Counted from the stretch's first letter, positions 8,312-16,390 are shown. The stretch is DNA of 64,000 nucleotides from Mycobacteroides chelonae (GCF_016767715.1 NZ_CP050145.1:1860001-1924000), one strand, 5' to 3'. The notes: a model not told the origin generated them from the sequence alone. Numbers and translations: made by a program.

Positions 8312-8487
8312 GCCGCCGCGAAATTGCAGGTCAGTGCCGTGTATGCCACGGCCCATGCCTGATGTGGAAAGGTTCAGTGCACCGTTGGACCTGCTCATCG
8401 TGCCTGGAGCGGTACCTGGCCGAAGGTCCAGCTCTGCGTCATCGGTCTGAGACTCCACCTCGCGGGCGATCTCCGGCCCTCCGGTAA
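8308..8487 (+). CDS. Small zinc-finger-like protein (59 aa)
   Basis: A GTG start at 8308 overlaps the previous stop as GTGA and the frame ends at TAA 8485-8487. The protein contains two Cys pairs, CRVC near residue 10 and CSSC near residue 33, the spacing of a compact zinc ribbon, followed by a basic tail. The Cys pairs and the overlap support it as real. Small zinc-ribbon proteins of this kind are common in phage operons. Confidence 0.6.
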   Translation: MSRREIAGQCRVCHGPCLMWKGSVHRWTCSSCLERYLAEGPALRHRSETPPRGRSPALR

Positions 8488-8579
8488 GCGCCGGGATCGG
8501 TGGCGGCTGGTTGTGGACCGGTCATCGATCTCGGCGCTTACTCAACGCAGACCACCACTAAGAGAACGGAAATCCGATC

Positions 8580-9179
8580 ATGTTACGCACCACAACGACA
8601 CGACCGCGATTGGTCACCCGCGAAGACTTCGCCCGCCGAATGAAACCACGCGAACTTGATGTGTTTGACCTCTGTGCGCACGAGGCCGGACATGCGGTCC
8701 GAGGCGTCTTGCGAGGCGGCGAGGTAACCGCCGCTGGAGTTTTCGGAGGGCGCGTCGCGCCGCTGCACGGCCGGACCCGCTTCCGCGAGGCCTTCACCCG
8801 CGATCACATCCCCACGGTCGCGTGGAGTGGGCCATGGTCGCAAGCTCGATGGCTGGCCGGTGATCGCCCGACCCCCGGACAGGTGGACTCCGTACTCGCC
8901 GCTGGGGGCTGCCACGATCACGACCAGATGCTGCGTGCCTACGCGGGCTCGGGTGGAGCGGCGCGGGTCGATCACGCAGCGGAAAATCACCTGCTCCAGC
9001 GGTGCTGGCCATCCGTTCTGGCACTTGCCTCCCGGATCTATTCGAACGGGGAGGTTGACCACCTGGCCGTTCTGGAAGCCCTCGGCCTGACGCGTGACAC
9101 CGCCGCCTTCGGCCTCGCAAATATCAAGGCCGGAGCCGCCCCACGACTTCACGGCACAATGCCGTTCACCCGCTTCTGA
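8580..9179 (+). CDS. HEAGH-motif putative zinc metallopeptidase
   Basis: A 199-residue protein with the zincin signature LCAHEAGHAVRGVL at about residues 32-45; HEAGH is the motif of M41 (FtsH) and similar peptidases, where the two His bind zinc and Glu is catalytic. A later acidic segment (GGCHDHDQML) could supply further ligands, as the downstream Asp does in M41. No transmembrane helix or AAA domain is present, so it is a free-standing phage-type relative. It is preceded by GAACGGAAAT-like ribosome-binding sequence. The target is unknown. Confidence 0.65.
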   Translation: MLRTTTTRPRLVTREDFARRMKPRELDVFDLCAHEAGHAVRGVLRGGEVTAAGVFGGRVAPLHGRTRFREAFTRDHIPTVAWSGPWSQARWLAGDRPTPGQVDSVLAAGGCHDHDQMLRAYAGSGGAARVDHAAENHLLQRCWPSVLALASRIYSNGEVDHLAVLEALGLTRDTAAFGLANIKAGAAPRLHGTMPFTRF

Positions 9180-9269
9180 CCCCCACATCACCACCGTCAT
9201 GTGGCCTGCCTCGGGGCCACACGGCGACACCAAACCGTCCGAACACCAACGACACCCGAGGAGCCCGAC

Positions 9270-9545
9270 ATGACCGCCGCCGCTGTATCACCTGTCACCC
9301 TGAATGAGCAGATCCGGGAAGGCATCTTGTCCCGGCTCACCGATGATCTGGTTGCCTGGGCGGATATTCGTCGCCATCTGCCCGGCGGACTGCAGAGCCA
9401 GGGCGAGGCACTAATCGACTTATTTGAACGCGGAAAGGTCTACTGCATCAAGATCGGTGGCCGCAATTTCGTCAAGAAGCCTTTTTGTCTTGGTACTGAG
9501 CGGCCGTCGCCGCACACTCGGTGCCGTGAATTCCAGGTGCTCTGA
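9270..9545 (+). CDS. Hypothetical protein upstream of the terminase
   Basis: A 91-residue protein, with a start at ATG 9270 preceded by CGAGGAG. It looks like a winged-helix fold: LTDDLVAWADIRRHLPGGLQ followed by ALIDLFERGKVYCIKIGG, i.e. recognition helix plus wing. Its stop overlaps the terminase start (TGATG). A DNA-binding role in packaging or regulation is possible but inferred. Confidence 0.6.
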   Translation: MTAAAVSPVTLNEQIREGILSRLTDDLVAWADIRRHLPGGLQSQGEALIDLFERGKVYCIKIGGRNFVKKPFCLGTERPSPHTRCREFQVL

Positions 9546-11044
9546 TGACCGCCGCCGCCACCACAGTGCCCCCGATCAACACCTTGACCGCTGCCCGCGC
9601 CGTGGCAGCGGTGCGGTCCCGGCGACGGCCGGGATCGCCGGCCGAGTTGGCAACCCGGTTGATACCGGGTTATCGGATTACACCGACGATTCAGCTGATC
9701 AGCGACGAGCTGGCGGCGGCGGTGGAGCAGCCGGATGCGCGGGTGATCCTGACGTGTCCACCGCGCACCGGGAAATCAGTTCTGACCAGCCAAGTACTGC
9801 CGGTGTGGGCGCTCATGAACAACGCCGACTCCGAGGTCATGATCAAGAGCTACGCCGATGATCTGGCCGAGGAACACTCGGCAGCGGCGCGACGGCTGAT
9901 CTCCGAGAACACCGAGCTGGTCGGGATCTCACTGGCCGCCGACAAAAAAGCCGTCGGACGTTGGCGCGTCGAGGGTCATCGCGGCGGCATGCTTGCTGGT
10001 GGAATCCTTTCGGCAAGCACAGGCTTCGGCTCCGACGTGCTCGTAATTGACGATCCGATCAAGGGTGCACAGGAAGCCGATTCACCGGCGTACCGGCGTC
10101 GCTTGATCAACGAATTTCGTGGGTCGTTACTCACCCGGCTTATGCCCGGTGGCAGCGCCATCGTGGTCCTCACTCGTTGGCACGAACTCGACCTAGCGGG
10201 CGAGCTGCTGGCCGAACCAGGCAGCCGGTGGCGTCATATCAACATTCCGGCCATCAGCACCGCCGGTGTGCCCGACGCCCTGAACCGGGAACGCACCGGG
10301 GTGGCGATGGTTTCCGCGATTGGTCGCACCGCCGAGCAGTTCGCAGAGATCCGGCGCGGTGTCGGTGAACGTGTCTGGGCTGCGATGTATCTCGGTGTTC
10401 CGAGCACCCCCGAAGGCGGATTGGTCAAAAGCGCGTGGCTGGACTCCTGGCGTCTGCCGGTGGCCCCTGCGGGCATGATCAAGACCGTCGTCGGCGTCGA
10501 TCCCGCCGACAGCGGCCAGGGAGATGAGACGGGCATCGTCGCGGCCTCGCTGTCCGGCGACGGCACCACGGCACTGATTGCCGACGTGTCCGGCCGGATG
10601 ACCTCTGATGAATGGGCCACCCGCGCGGTGCGTCTGGCGCTGGACACAGGTGCCAGTGAGATCAGCGTGGAGGCCTTCGCAGCGGGGACAACCTACGTGA
10701 GAGTGGTCAAGGAGTCCCTGGCCCGCGCCAAGCCCGACCGGCACATCGCGGTGACGGCATGGCCCCCCAAGGGATCTGGCCGGGGCAAGGGCGACGCGAT
10801 GGCTCGCGCGGCGGCACTGCTGCAAGCCCTGGAGGTCGGAACATGCCGCCTAGCCGGACACCACCCCGAGTGGGAACAACAGGCCGTGGGATGGCAGGCC
10901 GGACAACACCAGCCCGACCGAGTAGCCGCCCTCGTCATCGCCCACGATGTCCTGATCCACGCCGCAGGCGGCGGCCTGACGTTCGGTGTCCCCATCGCCA
11001 GTCCAACCTCGCTGGCGTCCTACGTCAGCCGGAAGATCGGGTGA
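9545..11044 (+). CDS. Phage terminase large subunit
   Basis: The ATPase-nuclease motor that fills phage heads with DNA. In this 499-residue protein, residues 71-78 (CPPRTGKS) are Walker A, 164-170 (DVLVIDD) Walker B, and LTRWHELDLAGELL the coupling region typical of TerL. The C-terminal RNase H-like nuclease begins with VVGVDPADSGQGDETG (D319 a likely metal ligand) and continues with VEAFAAGTTYVRVV. Length and domain order are normal for a full TerL. There are no portal, protease or capsid genes beside it, unusual for a complete prophage and usual for satellites or remnants. Confidence 0.9.
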   Translation: MTAAATTVPPINTLTAARAVAAVRSRRRPGSPAELATRLIPGYRITPTIQLISDELAAAVEQPDARVILTCPPRTGKSVLTSQVLPVWALMNNADSEVMIKSYADDLAEEHSAAARRLISENTELVGISLAADKKAVGRWRVEGHRGGMLAGGILSASTGFGSDVLVIDDPIKGAQEADSPAYRRRLINEFRGSLLTRLMPGGSAIVVLTRWHELDLAGELLAEPGSRWRHINIPAISTAGVPDALNRERTGVAMVSAIGRTAEQFAEIRRGVGERVWAAMYLGVPSTPEGGLVKSAWLDSWRLPVAPAGMIKTVVGVDPADSGQGDETGIVAASLSGDGTTALIADVSGRMTSDEWATRAVRLALDTGASEISVEAFAAGTTYVRVVKESLARAKPDRHIAVTAWPPKGSGRGKGDAMARAAALLQALEVGTCRLAGHHPEWEQQAVGWQAGQHQPDRVAALVIAHDVLIHAAGGGLTFGVPIASPTSLASYVSRKIG

Positions 11045-11057
11045 TGCTGTGGCCCGC

Positions 11058-11273
11058 ATGAAGATCGTCCGCCGTCGCCGCCCGCTGGTGGAGGCATTGG
11101 TCAACGAGTCCGGTGCCCGCCGACGCGCACAAGAGCGCGGTGAGGACCCAGACGAGTGCCCGGAAGCTCTTGCAGCGCAGGCACAAGCCAACCTCGCCTG
11201 GATGCTCCGACAGCGGGTAACCGATGGCCCGAGCGACTACATACCAGGGCTGTCCGATCCGCTGATCGACTGA
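11058..11273 (+). CDS. Small hypothetical protein after the terminase
   Basis: A 71-residue basic protein, beginning KIVRRRRPLVEALVNESG after the start Met and continuing as one long helix with a short C-terminal tail. Start is ATG 11058 or GTG 11049, both just after the terminase stop. No family is recognised. Confidence 0.45.
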   Translation: MKIVRRRRPLVEALVNESGARRRAQERGEDPDECPEALAAQAQANLAWMLRQRVTDGPSDYIPGLSDPLID

Positions 11274-11324
11274 ATACCAACTGATTCGGGCTTGGCAGAC
11301 GCTATCCAGCCCTATGCTCGCACG

Positions 11325-11701
11325 ATGGTTCCTGACCTCGAAGTCAACGATTTCTCGATCATTTTCGAAACAAGGGCATCACACTGCACATCAAGGACAA
11401 TGACGGAAAGCAGAACGGGCGTATGGCTCGCCCGTCGCGCGATAGGTTCCCGAACGCGTACGTCGGCGATCTCGTGCCCAACGGCAAGGGCTGGACGGTC
11501 GTCGGGCCGCTGTACTGCCCGAACTGGCACAGCGTCGAGGAGTCTGGTTGGACGCAGCGCTGCCCGCCGTGCGAATGCGGGCGGCGACACCACGTGTGGA
11601 CCTGCCATTGCGGGGCGGCGATCCACGCACCGAAACTGGGTCCGCACTGCCGGATCATCTACGGCCCCAAGGCCCCTTACGAGGCGCGGCAGAACGACTA
11701 G
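11325..11701 (+). pseudogene. Cys-rich hypothetical gene with a probable single-base frameshift
   Basis: A frame opens at ATG 11325 (MVPDLEVNDFSIIF) and then loses sense, while the next frame reads on with convincing protein (NKGITLHIKDNDGKQNG) to the stop at 11701. Adding one A to the AAA run at 11368-11370 joins both into one 125-residue frame with no stop. The C-terminal half has several Cys pairs (CPPCECG, CHCG), suggesting a zinc-binding domain. If the shift is real, translation could only begin at the internal ATG 11423 (92 residues). Sequencing error is an alternative. Confidence 0.55.
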
Positions 11702-11769
11702 CCGCCACCCACCAGGGCACACTTGAGTTCGAGGCCTGTCCGGCGGCGGTCTCTGTCACGATCTACCGT

Positions 11770-12645
11770 ATGGCCCCAGACCCGGAAGACAACGAGTCCT
11801 CGATCACGGACGAATATGGGTTCGCCAAACGAGCTATCGAAGAGGCGCTGAAATCGCCTGGCAACACTCGCGTCGGTGCCGTCATAACGCGGGGCAACAC
11901 CATCCTCGCAACCGGATACAAGGGCGAGATTGACGGTGAACACGCAGAACAAGTAGCCCTCCGGAAGGCTCGCGAGGCCGGTATCGATCTCGCCAGGGCC
12001 TCGCTTTACACAACCCTGGAACCATGCGCAAACTCCAGGACAGCCTCCCGAATTCCGTGCGCAACACTCATTGCCGACGCGGGCATCACCGTCGTCCACA
12101 TAGGTCAATACGATCCGAATCCACAGGTCAACCGACTCGGGTGGAAGTACCTGCGCGACAACGGCGTCAGGCTCCGGGACTTTCCGGCAGACCTTCGGAA
12201 ACAGGCCCACAGCGCCAGCGAGGACTTCACCAAGGTGTTCACGCGGGGAACCGGCATGAGCGCGGGGGCCAAGTTCGATTACACGACGAACGGCGGCCTG
12301 TTCACCATCAGTGTCGATGAGCAGGCCGACGCGCCCTCATGGGAAACGAAGTGGGCCAACTGCGGTGCCTCGGCCATCTACATGTATGGAGGCATCCCAG
12401 GCGTCGTCGCGCTGGCACGCTATGCCAAGGAATTCGGCGACATCGATGACCCAGACGCGCTCGACTACGAGAGCTATTCTCCAAGGATCCCGGTGGGGTC
12501 TATAGGTGTGATGCGCAACGAGCATGGGCACGTGCTGTGCAAAGTCACCAAAATCGAACCACCGCCCGAGTACGGAGGCACCGGGCATGTCTCCGTCTCT
12601 ATCAAGTGGGAAATTCGGCTGGCCGAAGCCGATCCGACTAAGTGA
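11770..12645 (+). CDS. RibD-like cytidine-deaminase-fold protein fused to an unknown C-terminal domain
   Basis: A 291-residue protein. Residues 15-125 carry the zinc-dependent deaminase signature: HAE at H58-A-E60, and EPC with C86 followed by a second Cys (C97) in RIPCATL, the pattern of RibD/CMP-deaminase enzymes. The remaining 150 residues (from about 145) match nothing I know; they include a Gly/Tyr-rich beta region. RibD genes in riboflavin operons have a reductase domain instead, so this is not housekeeping RibD. It lies between the terminase and the attachment site, the usual cargo slot of a phage element. Base or nucleotide modification in defence is possible but inferred. Confidence 0.7.
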   Translation: MAPDPEDNESSITDEYGFAKRAIEEALKSPGNTRVGAVITRGNTILATGYKGEIDGEHAEQVALRKAREAGIDLARASLYTTLEPCANSRTASRIPCATLIADAGITVVHIGQYDPNPQVNRLGWKYLRDNGVRLRDFPADLRKQAHSASEDFTKVFTRGTGMSAGAKFDYTTNGGLFTISVDEQADAPSWETKWANCGASAIYMYGGIPGVVALARYAKEFGDIDDPDALDYESYSPRIPVGSIGVMRNEHGHVLCKVTKIEPPPEYGGTGHVSVSIKWEIRLAEADPTK

Positions 12646-12674
12646 CCGCTGCCCAACTCCTAAGAGAACGCCGT

Positions 12675-13412
12675 CTACTCCGCCTCAGATGTCGGAGTGG
12701 CAGCTTCATCGGGGAGCCGGAGATCGCCGAAGACCAGCAAGGGCTCCTTCGCGGTGCGCCACGGTATCCACCACTCGGACGTGTTGATCGGATGATCGTC
12801 GGGTATATCGGGACTGTGCTCAAGGATGCCAGCGAGGCGTAGCAGAGCCCGGCACCAATCGATCAACTCCTTCAGTTCCGCGAGCGTCTCGCGCAGTTCC
12901 TTCTCGGTGATGCTGTCTTCATGGCGGTGCTGCTGTGCCCACTCGTCGTCGCGCCACTGCAACCCGAGTGATGGCCCTTGCGCTTTGTACGAATCTCCCG
13001 CCTGGCCAAGGCGTGTGAAGTACAGCACTCGATCCGGCGGCTCTTCACCGACGATCGCGCTGACGTAAAAGAAGTGTGCGAACTTCTGGCGGACCTGGTC
13101 GCAGTGGTGCACCTTTGACGCGAATCGATCATGCGGCCAACGAAGCCGGGACTTCTTCGCCAGCTTGTTCATGGCCGCTGGGAGATTCTCAGAGCCGAGC
13201 GGTGCGGCCTCCGGCCCGGCCTCCACAAACCTGCACATGTTGACCGCGGCCTTCAACTGCTCCCAGCCGCCAATAATTTTCAGCACCAACGCCTCGATAT
13301 TGGTCGGGGGGTTGAAAGCCTGCTCTTGCTTGTAACGGGCGTTCGCCAGTGCCTCGCTGTTCGTCAGTCGCTTTAGGGGCGACGACTCCGAGTCCGCATC
13401 ATTGGCGGTCAT
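12675..13412 (-). CDS. HEPN-like protein, putative RNase or abortive-infection cargo
   Basis: A 245-residue helical protein transcribed against the rest of the element, starting at ATG 13412. The centre has DQVRQKFAHF, which fits the R-x4-6-H signature of HEPN nucleases (R followed by H five residues later), in a context like the 'RNKFAH' of HEPN domains in toxin and Abi systems. The flanking helices are amphipathic, and a charged helix (ITEKELRETLAELKEL) follows. There is no obvious antitoxin partner. It is the last gene before the tRNA-Val repeat, a typical place for defence cargo. The HEPN assignment rests on the motif and needs a profile search. Confidence 0.5.
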   Translation of the reverse strand: MTANDADSESSPLKRLTNSEALANARYKQEQAFNPPTNIEALVLKIIGGWEQLKAAVNMCRFVEAGPEAAPLGSENLPAAMNKLAKKSRLRWPHDRFASKVHHCDQVRQKFAHFFYVSAIVGEEPPDRVLYFTRLGQAGDSYKAQGPSLGLQWRDDEWAQQHRHEDSITEKELRETLAELKELIDWCRALLRLAGILEHSPDIPDDHPINTSEWWIPWRTAKEPLLVFGDLRLPDEAATPTSEAE

Positions 13413-13560
13413 TCGTAGCACGATAGTGCTCCGGTGCGAGCTCGTGTGTGCATTCGGAAAGCCTCGACCGCACATCCACTTCGCAGCCCCGATCAGGTCT
13501 GGGCGGGGGTAGATCTTCCAATGGCACGCGCCGCCTCTTCCCGGGCTCGAATGTCTGTTC

Positions 13561-13582
13561 GCCAAGTTGCCGCCAAGTTGCC
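13561..13582. repeat. Tandem 11-bp repeat GCCAAGTTGCC, possible integrase arm sites of the left element
   Basis: GCCAAGTTGCC occurs twice head to tail (13561-13571, 13572-13582), 110 bp before the tRNA core. Paired direct repeats at this distance from a core are typical of arm-type sites for tyrosine integrases. Confidence 0.4.
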
Positions 13583-13691
13583 AAGACGGGCACATACGGC
13601 GCTGCACTGGGGCCTACGCAGTTGACACCGTCTGCGGACCTATCTGCACGTATGCGACAGGCTCGAACACAGGTGCATATTCTCCGGCTCC

Positions 13692-13748
13692 TTTACACAC
13701 CAGCGGTCGGGGGTTCGAAACCCTCCGCGCCCACCAACAAGTGCGGGT
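13692..13748 (+). repeat. Attachment-site repeat, copy 1: 3' half of tRNA-Val(TAC)
   Basis: This 57-bp sequence recurs at 41456-41512 with a single mismatch. It contains an anticodon-loop-like TTTACAC, the T-arm GGGGG-TTCGAAA-CCCTC and the acceptor end CGCGCCC-A-CCA (to 13736). No 5' half (GGGCGCG plus D-arm) precedes it, so it is not a functional tRNA gene but the part carried over by integration into a tRNA 3' end. It marks the right end of the left element and the left end of the island. Confidence 0.85.
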
Positions 13749-13781
13749 AGAAGGGATTTTTGTCCTTGGTGGCTGCCTGTG

Positions 13782-13802
13782 GTTGACCCATCGTTGACCC
13801 AT
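13782..13802. repeat. Tandem GTTGACCCAT repeats near the left end of the island
   Basis: GTTGACCCAT occurs at 13782-13791 and 13793-13802, with an 11-bp period. The same motif pair, one copy with two changes, is at 41342-41362 near the other end. They probably are arm-type integrase sites of the island. Confidence 0.5.
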
Positions 13803-14255
13803 TTCTTTCTGTCCACGGTCTCCATGGCGTCTATGGAGTCCGTGTAGTCACTCTGGTACCAGCGACTGTTGGACAAAGCGAGATTTAGTCCGCACGGCCT
13901 GGAGCGCGACCTTCCTGTGTGCTGGATTTCCTTTTCTTGCTTCTGTAGCAAACTATGCTCTATTGTCTGGATTTGGCGGCAGGTGTTCATTGCCTGCATG
14001 CGACAGGTATAGGCCTGTCGCTTCGGGTAGATCAGCGTGGACGTGACGTTTCCGAGTGGGGACGCGCCAGGTGGCCGGCTCGGCGCCAGGGCGGTGACCC
14101 GACGAGATTCGGCTTACGGCCTTGCTCTACTTAGGATTTCATCCTTGCCTGGACCACGAGTGCCCTGCGTTTCGGAGGTCACCGTTGGAGGTCGAACTCG
14201 TGACCGCTCGACCTCGGTTAGGTGTTCGATATCTCGCTTGGGTCGCGAAGCGGTC
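13803..14255. other. Island left border without a supported gene
   Basis: After the GTTGACCCAT repeats there is AT-richer sequence around 13900-14035 and then an open but non-protein-like frame that runs into the remnant at 14256. I see no intact gene here. It has the character of a recombination border. Confidence 0.4.
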
Positions 14256-14588
14256 GTGGAACTCCCTAACGTGGAACCGTCGTTGGAGGTGCTTGCTTCT
14301 AATCGCCGCGCAGTTCTAGCTGAAGCTTACGATGAGATTCGGCTTGGTCGTGGTGAATTCATCTCTGACCGTGACCCCGAAATATACGGTCAAGAAATCT
14401 GGTTCGAGGCCACGCTGCCTGCGGGTGGTCGTGTTGCGATAATCCAGAGCGAGATTCTGGTTACTTTTCCAGAATTCAAACCACGTGTCTTAAGTTTCCT
14501 TTTGACGGCACCAAAGCCTGTATTTGAAGATTGTGCACTGGATTTCAGAAAGCTGTTCGATTCGATCCTCGTGAAAGAAAGCGAGTAG
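14256..14588 (+). pseudogene. C-terminal remnant of a secreted/lipoprotein-type gene
   Basis: From about GTG 14256 the frame becomes protein-like (about 110 residues): a beta-rich segment with YGQEIWFEATLPAGGRV and ending with FRKLFDSILVKESE, reminiscent of the end of LpqN/LpqT-type mycobacterial lipoproteins. The sequence upstream in the same frame is not protein-like and lacks a signal peptide, so the N-terminus appears lost at the island border. It ends 6 bp before the next gene. Confidence 0.4.
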
Positions 14589-14594
14589 GCGATA

Positions 14595-14957
14595 ATGCAA
14601 TACAGACCGGCATCGGTGGCTCTTATCTTGACCCTCCTTGTGGTGCCAGGGTGTTCAGTCAAGTCGACGTGGCATGCCGGAACGGCAACGTCCGAAACGC
14701 CACCGACCTCATCCGTAAGGCAGATTCCGAAAGAACAGGCCGGAAAGATCGCGGCTCAGCGCCTTGAGGCTCAATTTGGTGGCAAGGTGGAATCAGTTGT
14801 ATGCGAAGGGCCTCTTGATGCGACCGTTGGCGCTACCCAACGATGCGTGATGAGCGAGGGCGGACAGAAAGCGGTCCTGACCCTCACTGTCACAAAGATT
14901 GAGGGAGATAAGGTCGACTTCCGTATAAAGGTCGATGACCACCCACTCCCGGAGTAA
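14595..14957 (+). CDS. DUF4333-domain lipoprotein
   Basis: A 120-residue secreted lipoprotein. The N-terminus is a signal peptide with lipobox VVPGC, so Cys20 should be lipidated. The mature part is the DUF4333 fold: a linker, then VVCEGPLDATVGATQRCVM with the conserved Cys pair, and a last strand GDKVDFRIKVDD. Mycobacteria have many such cell-envelope proteins of unknown role. The ATG follows the remnant at 14588 closely. Confidence 0.8.
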   Translation: MQYRPASVALILTLLVVPGCSVKSTWHAGTATSETPPTSSVRQIPKEQAGKIAAQRLEAQFGGKVESVVCEGPLDATVGATQRCVMSEGGQKAVLTLTVTKIEGDKVDFRIKVDDHPLPE

Positions 14958-15051
14958 TCGCGAATTCTGACTACTTAAAGGTCTGCACGACATCTAACTA
15001 CCAATGATGGAAGCCGTAGTCGGTTGGTGAGGCATCCGTGCGGGGCAAGAC

Positions 15052-15528
15052 TTACGGCAGTCCAGTCGCGTCAGAATAGGGTTGCTTGCTGACTCGGTCC
15101 CACGCCAGCAATCCAACAAGTACCAGCCAGCAGGCCACCGCGCTGAAGGCGAGCACCTTCTCTAATTCCAGGCTGATACCGAGCAATTCGGGACTCCATC
15201 CGAGGATATTGATCAGAATGGATTCTTCGCGGCTTTGGTCATCGACATCGACGATCACAACACCGAGTATCAGCATGATCAGCCAAAACGTTGCCTGGGC
15301 GATTGCCTGGGCGGAGGAAAGCCGCACCGGTCTTCCGGGCTGCGAGAACGCCAGGGCTGTCGAGGCAATCAACGCTACGACGAGAACTGGGACGATGAAC
15401 ACCAGCATGAGTAGCGAGATCCAGCCCAGCGTTGCGCCGAACAGGCCACGGCCCACCCACACCCACAGCGCCGCCACTACATTGAACGGGATCATCACAT
15501 CGAACACTGCGCGGCGGAATTTGATCAT
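15052..15528 (-). CDS. Membrane protein, four predicted helices
   Basis: A 158-residue hydrophobic protein with helices near residues 10-28, 33-60, 74-96 and 125-146, separated by short loops with a charged outer loop (DVDDQSREES). No family is recognised. It stands alone on the minus strand, convergent with the DUF4333 gene. Confidence 0.6.
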   Translation of the reverse strand: MIKFRRAVFDVMIPFNVVAALWVWVGRGLFGATLGWISLLMLVFIVPVLVVALIASTALAFSQPGRPVRLSSAQAIAQATFWLIMLILGVVIVDVDDQSREESILINILGWSPELLGISLELEKVLAFSAVACWLVLVGLLAWDRVSKQPYSDATGLP

Positions 15529-16039
15529 CTAGCAAACATTAACATCAGGGCAAGCAGCCAAGGGAGTCTCCTGCGCCAGCCACCACCACGACCATCAGCG
15601 ACCCAGTGACCTTGATGACCTAGCCGGGGCTCGCGGGGTGCTCGTTCCTCATGTCGGCCGCGCGTGGGCTCCGGCTGAGACCCGTATGCGCCGCACGCCC
15701 ACCGGTGACCAGGTGACGATCGTTGGAGCCACGCTTCCCGTCGCCACCGACGACATACCCGCTATCGCGGCCGGACTGCTGGCCGCCCGCGCGTTCTGCG
15801 CATCCCACAAGCTGGGCTGAGCGCGCCGGCGGTAGGCTGATCGATGGCTGCAATCCCGGTGCTGCAAAGACGGGCGATCCGGGTAGGGGATACCGGGAGT
15901 TTCTTCTGCTCGCGCCCGTACCAAACATCTAGCCGTTCACCGCGGTCCTTGGCGATGTCCGCGTTCCGGATCTCGCGCAGCAGTTCGCCGCGCACTATAA
16001 CGCCAAGCACTGACCGTGGACCCGGAATTTCGGCCGCGT
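15529..16039. other. Gene debris
   Basis: Short protein-like pieces occur in different plus-strand frames: one around 15640-15820, and one ending at about 16011 that reads VLGDVRVPDLAQQFAAHYNA before its stop. They are interrupted by stops and shifts. This looks like a decayed gene, and I cannot name it. Confidence 0.35.
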
Positions 16040-16390
16040 TCAGCCGCCCCCACCGCCGTCGCACCCGCCTCCACTATCACTGAATCCGCCGCTATCGCAG
16101 AATCCACCACCGCCACTGTGGTCTGAACCGAATCCGCCGAAGTAGCCGAATGATCCCGTGTCGGTCCCGGATCCTGGGCCATATCTGGGCGTATTGCCTG
16201 AAGGGTCACGGCGTCGCCGTGCAGGGGCCCGCGGCCTGGGGCTCTCAGATCGTGACGCTGTAGGTTGGTGCGGCTTACTGGCTTCTGGCGTGCGACGGGC
16301 ATCCCTGTGGCCCGCTTTGCGGGCCAACTGCCAGCCGAAGCATCCGAGTAACACTGCTATCAGTGCTAGCGCCATCAGTGCAATCCCCAC
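16040..16390 (-). CDS. Single-span membrane protein with Gly/Ser/Cys-rich tail
   Basis: A 116-residue protein starting at GTG 16390 with a good GGAGG site 7 bases upstream. Residues 2-22 form a membrane helix, followed by a basic, Pro-rich segment and a C-terminal stretch rich in Gly, Ser, Asp and two Cys (GGGGFCDSGGFSDSGGG). The topology suggests a small membrane-anchored protein of unknown role. Confidence 0.55.
   Translation of the reverse strand: MGIALMALALIAVLLGCFGWQLARKAGHRDARRTPEASKPHQPTASRSESPRPRAPARRRRDPSGNTPRYGPGSGTDTGSFGYFGGFGSDHSGGGGFCDSGGFSDSGGGCDGGGGG

Larger units (their letters stand above)
1..13748. mobile_element. Phage-derived integrative element, satellite- or remnant-like (left end beyond the window)
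   Basis: Integrase, xis-like gene, RepA-like ATPase, serine recombinase, terminase large subunit and cargo run to a tRNA-Val repeat at 13692-13748. There are no portal, capsid, tail or lysis genes. The matching left att site, with the intact tRNA-Val gene, is not in the window and would lie to the left of base 1 if the model is right. Confidence 0.65.

Noticed and set aside
11770..12645. Housekeeping ribD
   Set aside because: No reductase domain, different C-terminus and phage-element context.
1779..13412. Complete functional prophage
   Set aside because: No portal, capsid, tail or lysis genes are visible.
13692..13736. Functional tRNA-Val gene
   Set aside because: Only the part from the anticodon loop to CCA is present; no acceptor 5' strand or D-arm lies upstream at either repeat.
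15638..15820. Short plus-strand gene
   Set aside because: Protein-like in part but with no start signal and followed by other broken pieces; treated as debris.
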